DNA of 27,673 nt, from positions 1-27,673 of the forward strand of contig JBCDBL010000048.1 of the NCBI GenBank assembly GCA_039183635.1, read 5' to 3'. The notes beneath the pieces are model-generated. The model saw nothing but the letters and a program-made list of their open reading frames with translations, had not been told where the DNA came from and did not search any database. The position numbers were made by a program, and so were the translations under genes. Source of the DNA: JBCDBL01 sp039183635 (GTDB lineage: Bacteria > Pseudomonadota > Alphaproteobacteria > Caulobacterales > Parvularculaceae). Positions 15,082-21,848 of the stretch are shown one piece after another. Numbering within the stretch: position 1 is the stretch's first letter; each line of letters opens with the position of its first letter.

Positions 15082-15104
15082 GCGTTGGAAACAACATCCA
15101 ACGC
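15082..15104. promoter_or_regulatory. Inverted repeat upstream of the NTF2-like gene
   Basis: GCGTTGGA (15082-15089) and TCCAACGC (15097-15104) are perfect 8-bp arms with a 7-base spacer, 66 bases before the NTF2-like start codon. A regulator site is likely. It does not match the ATAG-CTAT dyad nearby, so a different protein may bind. Confidence 0.5.
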
Positions 15105-15180
15105 TTGCTCCGATCTTTCCCATTCACGGTGAGATGGTTTGCGGAGGTGGGGGACGCAACAAAATAGATTTGAAATTTTG

Positions 15181-15195
15181 ATAGTTTTTTTCTAT
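15181..15195. promoter_or_regulatory. OxyR-type dyad ATAG-N7-CTAT
   Basis: ATAG (15181-15184), seven T residues, then CTAT (15192-15195); the symmetry extends to TTGATAG/CTATCAA (15178-15198). The E. coli OxyR site consists of two ATAG-N7-CTAT dyads 7 bases apart; only one good dyad is present here. It lies 101 bases before the OxyR-like start codon, in the region shared with the divergent NTF2-like gene. Confidence 0.55.
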
Positions 15196-15296
15196 CAATT
15201 TTAGGGTTACGTCGCCGTCTTCAGGAGGCCTCGCGCCCCGGCGGCGGCGATGTTTCTGAGAATAGGGCGGCTAACAGCCTGGAGAAGGGGGAGAAT

Positions 15297-16226
15297 ATGG
15301 ATGGCGCGTCGATCAGTCTGAAGCAGATGCAGTATCTCTTGGCGGTGGAGGAGACAAAGCATTTTCGCCGCGCTGCGGAACGATGCGCGATCACGCAACC
15401 CTCCCTATCGGTGCAGATCCAGAATCTAGAAGAGGCTTTGGGGGTTCAGCTTGTTGAGCGCAGCCGGTCCGGGGTTGCTTTAACGCCTGTGGGCCGCGAG
15501 GTTGTCGTAAAGGCGCGCAGCATCCTCGACGACGTGCAAGGCCTTATGGATTTCACCAGCGAAGCCAAAGACGGGCTGGTCGGGACGATCCGATTGGGGG
15601 CGAAACCCACTTTGGGCCCGTATTTGCTGCCCCACGCTGTAAAGCGCTTACACCGCCAGTATCCGGACTTAAAGCTCTATATCCGCGAAAGCGCGTCGCG
15701 GTATTTGGAGCGTGAGTTGATCGAAGGCAAACATGACGTCATTCTCGCCCAGCTGCCTGTTCACAGCTCCGAGTTGGTTACCGATCATTTATTCCGTGAG
15801 CCCCTCTATCTCGTTGTCGCCGCGGACCATGAGCTGGCGCGCGCAGACGCCGTCACCCCCGAGATGTTGACGGGCTTGGATGTTTTGTCGTTGACGCCGC
15901 AATTTCATCTTTACGACCAGGTGAACGATTTATGCACCGAGTTCGGGCTCACCATGTTGCGCGGCTATGAGGGGACGAGCCTTGATGCGTTGCGCCTCAT
16001 GGTCGGCATGGGCATGGGGGTCGCGTTTTTGCCGGCGCTCTATGTAAGCTCGGAAATCTCCGCTCGCAGCGAGGTCGTCGCAAAACCCTTGAAAGGTCGC
16101 GCCATCTCAAGATCCATAGGCATCGTCTGGCGCAAAAGCGCCGGCCGCGCCGCGGCGTATCGGCAAATTGGCGCTGTGGTGCGCGAGGTGGTGGGGAAGC
16201 GGTTTTCGGATTTAGCGGGGGAATAG
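15297..16226 (+). CDS. LysR-family regulator, OxyR-like, lacking the peroxidatic Cys
   Basis: A 309-residue LTTR: winged helix-turn-helix at residues 7-66 (MQYLLAVEETKHFRRAAERC, AITQPSLSVQIQNLEEALGV) and an effector domain from about 95. The phrases TIRLGAKPTLGPYLLP, YIRESASRYLERELIEGKHD and TSLDALRLMVGMGMGVAFLPAL follow OxyR closely. In E. coli OxyR the redox Cys199 and Cys208 sit in GHCLRDQAMGFCFEAG. The aligned stretch here is QFHLYDQVNDLCTEFG, so the first position is His204 and only the second Cys (Cys213) remains. Direct peroxide sensing by disulfide formation is therefore doubtful. Start ATG 15297 behind GGGGGAG. It is divergent from the NTF2-like gene, with an OxyR-type dyad in between. 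Confidence 0.88.
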   Translation: MDGASISLKQMQYLLAVEETKHFRRAAERCAITQPSLSVQIQNLEEALGVQLVERSRSGVALTPVGREVVVKARSILDDVQGLMDFTSEAKDGLVGTIRLGAKPTLGPYLLPHAVKRLHRQYPDLKLYIRESASRYLERELIEGKHDVILAQLPVHSSELVTDHLFREPLYLVVAADHELARADAVTPEMLTGLDVLSLTPQFHLYDQVNDLCTEFGLTMLRGYEGTSLDALRLMVGMGMGVAFLPALYVSSEISARSEVVAKPLKGRAISRSIGIVWRKSAGRAAAYRQIGAVVREVVGKRFSDLAGE

Positions 16227-16291
16227 GGCGGAGTTTACCCCGCCAGTAAGCCACAATTTTTGCGCCCAAAATCGGCGGGGTGAACCCCGCC
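16227..16291. repeat. Two copies of an 18-base REP-like palindrome
   Basis: GGCGGAGTTTACCCCGCC (16227-16244) and GGCGGGGTGAACCCCGCC (16274-16291) are directly repeated imperfect palindromes 29 bases apart; the second folds into a 7-bp stem. They follow the LysR stop immediately, and may act as terminator or as a dispersed genome repeat. Only these two copies are visible in the window. Confidence 0.6.
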
Positions 16292-16379
16292 TACGGCGAA
16301 GGCATTACTGATTGGGGGGAGTGAGGAGGAGGGGGCAATGAGCAAGGATGTTTTTTGTGCTTAACGTAGCGCTGTGTAC

Positions 16380-17684
16380 CTATGTCGAAGGCGCATTTTT
16401 ATCCTTTATTATTTTTGCTCTATAGCCTTGGTATAAACCATCTTCATCAAAAATCTCCAGTATCAGTTTCTTTTTGGTATGTGCATTATAGAAGATACTT
16501 TTGTCGAAATCTCTAGCTTCATATTCTGATGGTAATTTTGGGGGTAAATCTTCAGACCAAACTGCATCATTGAGTTGATGCTGAGTTAAGTCTTCAGCTT
16601 CATGTAAGTCTGCTGAGTTGAGCAGCGTACAATTAAATGTCGCACCGCTTAGACATGATTCTGACCAATATGAGTTTGACATATCAGCCCTGTCGAAGCG
16701 CGTATTTTTTGTATCGATGTGCATTAGTTCTGTATATTTCATATTAGATGCGCTAAAATTGGTATAGTGTAGTTTGCAGAAAGAAAAGTCTGCTCCTACT
16801 AGGTTTGAATGGTTCAAATCAGCTTTTTTTAGATTTGCAGAATAGAAATGTGCTTCTAGTAAGTTAGAGTTGGAAAGATCAGCATTTTCGAGGTTGGAGA
16901 ATGCAAAGTTCCAACGACGTAAGTCAAAGTTGTCAGCTTCGAGCCCGTTAAGGTTTGTTCGTCTTAAATCGATATATTCGCATTCCAATATTGACAGGTT
17001 TTCAGACTTTCTAATTCTGGATAATGCCGTTACTGCCGCTTGTATTTTGGGGGCTAATGGTGAGATTTCTAAATCATGACTTGAATCTGGGGTTAGCTGA
17101 GGCGCATTAATTTCACGATCAAGATTAATCTCTAATTCTTCCTGGGTTAGGGCTGCATGATCTCGAACAAAAGCTGCAAGGGTCTCTGTTACAATTTTTG
17201 AGTATCCTGCATCTTGCTCTGTGGCGAGACGTTCAAGGGCGTATATTCCCGCCATTGCGACAGAATTATCTTCATGTGATAATAATACAGCGGAAGTGGC
17301 AAAGCGTTGATTCCGTTCTTCTTCAAGTTTTGTCTGGCTGTCACGCTCATTTATTCGTGTGCGACGGGCTGTGTTGTAGAGTTGGAAGATTCCGAATAAT
17401 GAGCCAGCATATCCTGCCAATGCAAAGAAAAGATTTCGCGCTACTTCTGAGTTGTTGGCATCACCTTGTTTCCAGAAATCTTGCCATGAAAAAATCGGCC
17501 ATTCGAACATAATTCCTAGTAAAATTAGTCCTGCACTTGTGGCTATGCTCGACCAAAATAGTATGAGAAAAAAGTGTTCAAGAAAGTGAGGTCCGCTAGG
17601 ATACACGAAATCTACGATATGTTTCGTAACTCTTCTGTCCCAATAGACGAATTTATGCCAATAAGCCCATATTTTTGAGAACAT
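16380..17684 (-). CDS. Pentapeptide-repeat membrane protein, AT-rich, probably acquired
   Basis: A 434-residue protein with two membrane helices (about 38-60 and 84-103), a charged helical stretch, then RFATSAVLLSHEDNSVAMAG and IYALERLATEQDAGYS (127-162), a conserved region often found before pentapeptide repeats. Residues 235-362 form about 25 pentapeptide units with Leu/Phe in the centre and Ala/Ser/Asn before it (LENADLSNSNLLEAHFYSAN, LKKADLNHSNLVGADFSF), which should build a right-handed four-sided beta helix in the cytoplasm. Function is unknown for such membrane versions. The codons are strikingly A/T-rich compared with every neighbour, and the gene lies just beyond purL-bolA, suggesting horizontal arrival. 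ATG at 17684 follows an AGGGG site and a small palindrome GCCAGCTGCTGGC. Confidence 0.88.
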   Translation of the reverse strand: MFSKIWAYWHKFVYWDRRVTKHIVDFVYPSGPHFLEHFFLILFWSSIATSAGLILLGIMFEWPIFSWQDFWKQGDANNSEVARNLFFALAGYAGSLFGIFQLYNTARRTRINERDSQTKLEEERNQRFATSAVLLSHEDNSVAMAGIYALERLATEQDAGYSKIVTETLAAFVRDHAALTQEELEINLDREINAPQLTPDSSHDLEISPLAPKIQAAVTALSRIRKSENLSILECEYIDLRRTNLNGLEADNFDLRRWNFAFSNLENADLSNSNLLEAHFYSANLKKADLNHSNLVGADFSFCKLHYTNFSASNMKYTELMHIDTKNTRFDRADMSNSYWSESCLSGATFNCTLLNSADLHEAEDLTQHQLNDAVWSEDLPPKLPSEYEARDFDKSIFYNAHTKKKLILEIFDEDGLYQGYRAKIIKDKNAPST

Positions 17685-17782
17685 GCCAGCTGCTGGCCCC
17701 TATTTGCCATCGTCTACAAATTTAGTGAGTGAGCCCTTGTGGTGCATTGCGCTGCCGCTTCATGCACCCTACGGCACACTTC

Positions 17783-18013
17783 TCAAGACGCCGCCGTCTC
17801 CAGCGCCAGAGCATGCAACTCCCCGCCCATTTTCCCCTTCAAAGCAGCGTACACCAACTGGTGCTGCTGCACGCGCGTCTTGCCCTCAAAGGCTTTTGAG
17901 ACCACCCGCGCTTTGTAATGGTCGCCGTCGCCTGCAAGGTCGATGATTTCGACCTCGGCGTCGGGGAGGGCCTCTTTGATCATTTGCTCGATTGTGGCGG
18001 CGTCCATGGCCAT
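17783..18013 (-). CDS. BolA family domain, also possibly translated alone
   Basis: Within the purL frame, the 76 residues from ATG 18013 (MAMDAATIEQMIKEALPDAE) form a full-length BolA protein: DGDHYKARVVSKAFEGKTRV, then QQHQLVYAALKGKMGG and ELHALAL, with the His residues that ligate iron-sulfur clusters with monothiol glutaredoxins in the family. Alphaproteobacteria often have a separate bolA right after purL, followed by a CGFS glutaredoxin gene. Here the Shine-Dalgarno AAGGAG (18027-18022) is intact 8 bases before the ATG, so a free BolA could still be made alongside a PurL-BolA fusion. The usual glutaredoxin neighbour is not found; the pentapeptide gene is there instead. MDAATIEQ from 18007 is an alternative start. 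Confidence 0.8.
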   Translation of the reverse strand: MAMDAATIEQMIKEALPDAEVEIIDLAGDGDHYKARVVSKAFEGKTRVQQHQLVYAALKGKMGGELHALALETAAS

Positions 18014-20452
18014 GGCGGGGGCTCCTTGTTCTTCAGGGGACATATAGGCGGGCAAGGCGCTGTCCCATAGGTCATGTAAATCTAAAACCGGCAGGGCCTC
18101 GTCGTCGAGGGCGATGTCCTCCCCGCCGAAGGTTCCAAGCTTTGAGGCCTGGACGCCGGCCATGGAGGCTTTGAGGATGAGGTTGTCGGCCTCCTCCGCC
18201 GGGGCGGACAGGACGTAGCGGCCCTGGTCCTCCCCGAACCAGAAGGCGGCGGCCCGGGCCTGGACCGGGGTCTCCAGTTTGGCGCCTTGCCCGGCGGCGA
18301 GGCACATTTCGGCGATGGCGACGAGCAAGCCGCCGTCGGAGACGTCGTGGACGGCGGCGACTTTGCCTTCCCCGATCAACTCCCGGACGAAATCCCCGGC
18401 TTTTTTCTCTTTCTCAAGATCCACCGGCGGCGGCGCGCCGTCTTCGCGGCCAAACAGCTCCCGCATGTAAAGGGACTGGCCGAGCCAGCCCTTGGTGACG
18501 CCGAGGGCGAGGACCACATCGCCCGCCCGCGCCGTCGCCATGCGGCCCATCTTGTCAATATGCGGAAGAAGGCCGACGCCGCCGATCGCCGGGGTGGGCG
18601 GAATGGCCTCGCCGTTTGTCTCGTTGTAGAGGGACACATTGCCGGAGACGACAGGGAATGAGAGCGCCGCGCACGCCTCCGCCATGCCTTCGATGCAGCC
18701 CACAAACTGCGCCATAATCTCCGGCCGCTCCGGATTGCCGAAATTGAGGCAGTCGGTGACGGCGAGCGGCGTCGCGCCTGTCGCGGTCAAGTTCCGCCAC
18801 ACCTCCGCCACGGCCTGCTTGCCGCCCTCATGGGGGTCGGCCTTGCAATAGCGGGGCGTGACGTCGGTGGAGATGGCGATGCCTTTGTCAGAGCCGTGGA
18901 CGCGTACGACGCCGGCGTCTCCGCCGGGGTATTGCACCGTGTCCCCCATAACCGTGTGGTCGTATTGCTCCCAGATCCAGCGGCGGGCGCACAGGTCCGG
19001 GCTTTCCATCAACTCGGCGAGAGCGGTGAGCAGCGTGTCCCCCCCCGGCGCATTGGCGAGGTTTACGGTTTCCTCGTGGGTCTCGGCCGTTTCGGCGAGA
19101 GCGGTCACGCCATCGAGCGGCGCGTCTGGTATGAGCCTTACATAAACCTGCGCTTCACCATTCTCGAACGACCAGCCGACGCTGTCCACGGTCTCGAGAG
19201 GCATAATTTTGTCGGCGATGAAACGGTCCGTCTCCGTCTTAATATCGTCGCCTTTCAGGGTGATCAACGCCTCGCGGATGACGACCTCTGGGTCGGCGAG
19301 GGGCTCCGGCTTCGGTCCCGTCACGAAGGGGCGGTCATAGTTGGGCGCGTCGTCGGCGAGCGGTGGGACCGGCATGTCAGCCACGGTCTCGCCTTTATGG
19401 GTGAGCACCATGCGGCCCGTGTCGGTGGTTTTGCCGATCACGGCGAAGTCCAGCTCCCATTTGTCGAAAATCGCTTTCGCCGCCGCTTCCGCGCCGGGCT
19501 TTAGAACCATCAGCATGCGTTCCTGGCTTTCCGACAACATCATTTCGTATGGCGTCATGCCCTCTTCGCGTTGGGGCACATGGTCGAGGGTGAGCTCAAT
19601 CCCCACCTCGCCTTTGGAGGCCATCTCGACCGAGGAGGAGGTGAGGCCCGCCGCGCCCATGTCCTGAATGGCGATGATCGTATCGCCGGCCATCAGCTCC
19701 AGACAGGCTTCCAGCAGCAATTTCTCGGTAAACGGATCGCCCACTTGCACGGTGGGGCGTTTTTCCTCCGACGCGTCATCGAATTCGGCCGACGCCATAG
19801 TGGCGCCGTGAATGCCGTCCCGGCCGGTTTTGGAACCCACATAGACCACAGGGTTTCCCGCGCCTTTTGCGGCGGAGTAGAAAATTTTGTCCGCCTCCAC
19901 CAGGCCGACGCACATGGCGTTCACCAAAATATTGCCGTTATAGCCTGCATGGAAATTCGTCTCCCCGCCCACGGTGGGCACGCCCATGCAATTGCCATAG
20001 CCGCCAATGCCGGCCACAACGCCGGAGACAAGGTGCTTCGTCTTCGGATGGTCGAGGGCGCCGAAGCGCAGCGCGTTCATATTCGCAATGGGCCGCGCGC
20101 CCATCGTAAACACATCCCGCATAATCCCGCCGACGCCCGTCGCCGCACCTTGGTAAGGCTCAATGAAGGAGGGGTGGTTGTGGCTTTCCATTTTAAACAC
20201 CACGGCCTGGCCGTCGCCAATATCCACAACGCCCGCATTCTCCCCCGGCCCCTGGATCACCTGGGGACCATCCGTAGGCAGTTTTTTCAAATGCCGGCGG
20301 GAGGATTTGTAAGAACAATGCTCCGACCACATCACGGAGAACACACCGAGCTCCAGAAGGTTCGGCTCCCGGTCGAGATGTTTGACGATGCGGCCGTACT
20401 CGGTTTCGGACAGGCCATGTTCGGCGATGATGTCGGGGGTGATTTGGGTCAT
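17783..20452 (-). CDS. purL: PurL (FGAM synthase II) fused in frame to a BolA domain
   Basis: An 889-residue open frame. Residues 1-804 are phosphoribosylformylglycinamidine synthase PurL, which with PurS and PurQ converts FGAR, glutamine and ATP to FGAM. Visible landmarks are MWSEHCSYKSSR (41-52), FKMESHNHPSFIEPYQGA (86-103), GVGGIMRDVFTMGARP (106-121), IQDMGAAGLTSS and SESQERML in the N half, and RRWIWEQYDHTVMGDTVQ and CLNFGNPERPE in the C half. Between YDRPF (372-376) and the C half there are about 75 residues more than usual. PurL normally ends near ALPAYM (799-804). Here the frame continues through SPEEQGAP into a complete BolA domain (814-889). ATG at 20452 is chosen (MTQITPDIIAEHGL is the normal N terminus); TTG at 20464 is possible. 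No strong Shine-Dalgarno is present. Operon: purS, purQ, DUF559, purL. Confidence 0.93.
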   Translation of the reverse strand: MTQITPDIIAEHGLSETEYGRIVKHLDREPNLLELGVFSVMWSEHCSYKSSRRHLKKLPTDGPQVIQGPGENAGVVDIGDGQAVVFKMESHNHPSFIEPYQGAATGVGGIMRDVFTMGARPIANMNALRFGALDHPKTKHLVSGVVAGIGGYGNCMGVPTVGGETNFHAGYNGNILVNAMCVGLVEADKIFYSAAKGAGNPVVYVGSKTGRDGIHGATMASAEFDDASEEKRPTVQVGDPFTEKLLLEACLELMAGDTIIAIQDMGAAGLTSSSVEMASKGEVGIELTLDHVPQREEGMTPYEMMLSESQERMLMVLKPGAEAAAKAIFDKWELDFAVIGKTTDTGRMVLTHKGETVADMPVPPLADDAPNYDRPFVTGPKPEPLADPEVVIREALITLKGDDIKTETDRFIADKIMPLETVDSVGWSFENGEAQVYVRLIPDAPLDGVTALAETAETHEETVNLANAPGGDTLLTALAELMESPDLCARRWIWEQYDHTVMGDTVQYPGGDAGVVRVHGSDKGIAISTDVTPRYCKADPHEGGKQAVAEVWRNLTATGATPLAVTDCLNFGNPERPEIMAQFVGCIEGMAEACAALSFPVVSGNVSLYNETNGEAIPPTPAIGGVGLLPHIDKMGRMATARAGDVVLALGVTKGWLGQSLYMRELFGREDGAPPPVDLEKEKKAGDFVRELIGEGKVAAVHDVSDGGLLVAIAEMCLAAGQGAKLETPVQARAAAFWFGEDQGRYVLSAPAEEADNLILKASMAGVQASKLGTFGGEDIALDDEALPVLDLHDLWDSALPAYMSPEEQGAPAMAMDAATIEQMIKEALPDAEVEIIDLAGDGDHYKARVVSKAFEGKTRVQQHQLVYAALKGKMGGELHALALETAAS
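18022..18039 (-). promoter_or_regulatory. purL-bolA junction: internal Shine-Dalgarno and C4 run
   Basis: On the minus strand the order is ATG (last Met of PurL), TCCCCTGAAGAA, CAAGGAGC, then the bolA ATG. AAGGAG (18027-18022) is a normal ribosome site for bolA. If the C4 run (18039-18036) had five C, the frame would read TCC CCC TGA and purL would stop 18-25 bases before bolA, the ordinary operon layout. A one-base deletion, real or a sequencing error, could thus have produced the fusion. Confidence 0.65.
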
Positions 20453-20480
20453 GAGAGGCGCCAAGGTTGCAGGGTTTTCA

Positions 20481-20603
20481 CCTCTCCCCCTCGGGGAGAG
20501 GTCGAAATTGCATTTGCAATTTCGGGTGAGGGGGAAGGGTGTTCAGAGGGTGTCACAAAAATCTCTCCCCCTCACCCTAGCCCTCTCCCCGACGGGGAGA
20601 GGG
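20481..20603. repeat. Palindromic repeat module between the DUF559 gene and purL
   Basis: Three hairpins in a row: CCTCTCCCC/GGGGAGAGG (20481-20501), GAAATTGC/GCAATTTC (20504-20523) and CCCTCTCCCC/GGGGAGAGGG (20581-20603). GTGAGGGGGA (20526-20535) also pairs with TCCCCCTCAC (20566-20575), giving a nested cruciform-like block. Sequences of the form CTCTCCCC...CCTCACCCTAGCCCTCTCCCC are a widespread proteobacterial intergenic repeat class that I associate with DUF559 genes. The last 12 codons and stop of the DUF559 gene are made of this repeat. Confidence 0.8.
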
Positions 20604-20964
20604 AATGGTCCGTGTCGTTCGGAAAGGGCGGTTTTTCCAAATGGTGCAGAATTGTTTCGAGTACCCCATCCAGGTTGTCTGTAACTTCGTTATTCCAAAA
20701 ACGGATCACGCGTTGGCCGTTTTCATTCAGGTATGTTGTTCGTTTTTTGTCATGTGCGAAGTTCGCATCTTCGCCATGTTGGCCGCCGTCAAGTTCAACA
20801 ATGAGGCGTGCTTTTGCACAATAGAAATCAGCAATGTACGGTCCTTTTGACGTTTGCCGTTTAAATTTCCAGCCGCCCAATTGCCGGTTGCGTAAGCGCG
20901 TCCAGAGTTTCGCTTCAGCGTCCGTCTGTTCGGCGCGTAATCGCCGTGCGAACTCGACGCTCAC
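20572..20964 (-). CDS. DUF559 (Vsr/restriction-endonuclease-like) protein inside the pur operon
   Basis: A 130-residue protein. RAEQTDAEAKLWTRLRNRQLGG, WKFKRQTSKGPYIADFYC, ARLIVELDGGQHGE and RVIRFWNNEVTDNLDGVLETI are the conserved DUF559 segments; the D-x-x-C/E-x-D pattern (ADFYC then IVELDGGQH) resembles the PD-(D/E)xK nuclease core related to very-short-patch-repair endonucleases. Activity is not proved for the family. It starts with GTG at 20964 overlapping the purQ stop by four bases (GTGA), so it is translationally coupled to purQ. Its last residues (HSLSPSGRGLG) come from the palindromic repeat that follows. It is an intruder in an otherwise standard purS-purQ-purL order and has a plainer, less GC-rich codon use than purQ and purL. 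Confidence 0.85.
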   Translation of the reverse strand: MSVEFARRLRAEQTDAEAKLWTRLRNRQLGGWKFKRQTSKGPYIADFYCAKARLIVELDGGQHGEDANFAHDKKRTTYLNENGQRVIRFWNNEVTDNLDGVLETILHHLEKPPFPNDTDHSLSPSGRGLG

Positions 20965-21623
20965 CCCAAAGCCTCCACAATCCCCTTAAAGAACTGCGTG
21001 CCGTCATCGCCTGCGTTTTGCGGGGCGGTGGCGCGTTCCGGGTGGGGCATGAGGCCGAGTATGGCGCCGGTCTCGTTTAAAACGCCGGCGATGTTCCGGG
21101 CCGCGCCGTTCACCCCCGCCACATAGCGGAACGCCACACGGCCTTCGCCTTCTAAGCGGTTTAGGGTTTCGTCGTCGGCGAAATAGTTGCCGTCATGGTG
21201 GGAGGCGACGTAGGAGACATAATCGCCGGCCTCAAAACCCTTCGTAAACGGACTGTCGGTGGCCTCCACCCGCATGTCGACGGGCTTGCACACGAAATTC
21301 AAGGAGGCGTTGCGCATCAAGGCCCCGGGGAGGAGGCCCGCCTCGCACAGCACCTGAAAGCCGTTGCAGATGCCGAGCGTCGGCGTGCCCGCTTTGGCTT
21401 TGTCGACCACGGCTTGCATAATATGGGAGCGGGCGGACATGGCCCCGGCGCGCAAATAATCGCCATGGGCGAACCCGCCTGGCACCACGATGAGGTCCGT
21501 TTCCGGCAAGTCCGTATCGGCGTGCCAGACCATGTCCGGCTTTACGCCAGAAGCGGCCTCAAGCGACACCGCGACGTCGCGCTCTGAGTTCGTGCCAGGG
21601 AAAACAATGACGCAGGATTTCAT
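20961..21623 (-). CDS. purQ: FGAM synthase subunit I (glutamine amidotransferase)
   Basis: A 220-residue class I glutamine amidotransferase. Nucleophile Cys86 in GICNGFQ, and His194/Glu196 in MPHPER complete the triad; VVPGGFAHGDYLRAGAMS (47-64) is the PurQ oxyanion region. It hydrolyses glutamine and delivers ammonia to PurL, bridged by PurS. Length and all landmarks are normal. ATG at 21623 (MKSCVIVFPGTNSERD) has a AGGAGG-type site (GAAGGAGG, around 21638-21631). A repeat module separates it from purS upstream, and DUF559 overlaps its stop. Confidence 0.96.
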   Translation of the reverse strand: MKSCVIVFPGTNSERDVAVSLEAASGVKPDMVWHADTDLPETDLIVVPGGFAHGDYLRAGAMSARSHIMQAVVDKAKAGTPTLGICNGFQVLCEAGLLPGALMRNASLNFVCKPVDMRVEATDSPFTKGFEAGDYVSYVASHHDGNYFADDETLNRLEGEGRVAFRYVAGVNGAARNIAGVLNETGAILGLMPHPERATAPQNAGDDGTQFFKGIVEALG

Positions 21624-21640
21624 GATGTGCCTCCTTCTTG

Positions 21641-21792
21641 TCCTCCCCCGTATGCGGGGGAGGTGTCCGCATAGCGGACGGAGGGGGTGGCGATGGTTCC
21701 GCGCATATTGACTTTAGAGTGAAGCAGGGCGTCTGGCCCCCTCCGACCCGCGCCTTTTGGCGCGGCCCACCTCCCCCGTGAACGGGGGAGGG
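21641..21792. repeat. Palindromic repeat module between purS and purQ
   Basis: The block is bounded by two near-identical hairpins, CCTCCCCCG/CGGGGGAGG at 21642-21663 and at 21770-21791. Inside are GTCCGC/GCGGAC (21665-21679), CGCGCC/GGCGCG (21749-21764), and GGAGGGGG (21680-21687) pairing with CCCCCTCC (21737-21744). It reads as one 150-base mosaic element with terminal inverted symmetry, in the 57-base-plus gap where purS and purQ are normally close. It could form strong mRNA structure between the two cistrons. Confidence 0.8.
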
Positions 21793-21848
21793 AAAAGAGG
21801 GGCGCCCTTTTGAAGGCAAACACTTTGCTTACGGAAAAAGCAACCATT

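Noticed and set aside
19571..20824. 417-residue plus-strand frame
   Set aside because: Antisense to purL and running through the palindromic repeats into the DUF559 gene; purely a GC-rich shadow.
20475..21800. CRISPR array or insertion sequence
   Set aside because: The repeats are nested palindromes without regular spacing or unique spacers, and no transposase is encoded; they fit REP-like intergenic repeats.
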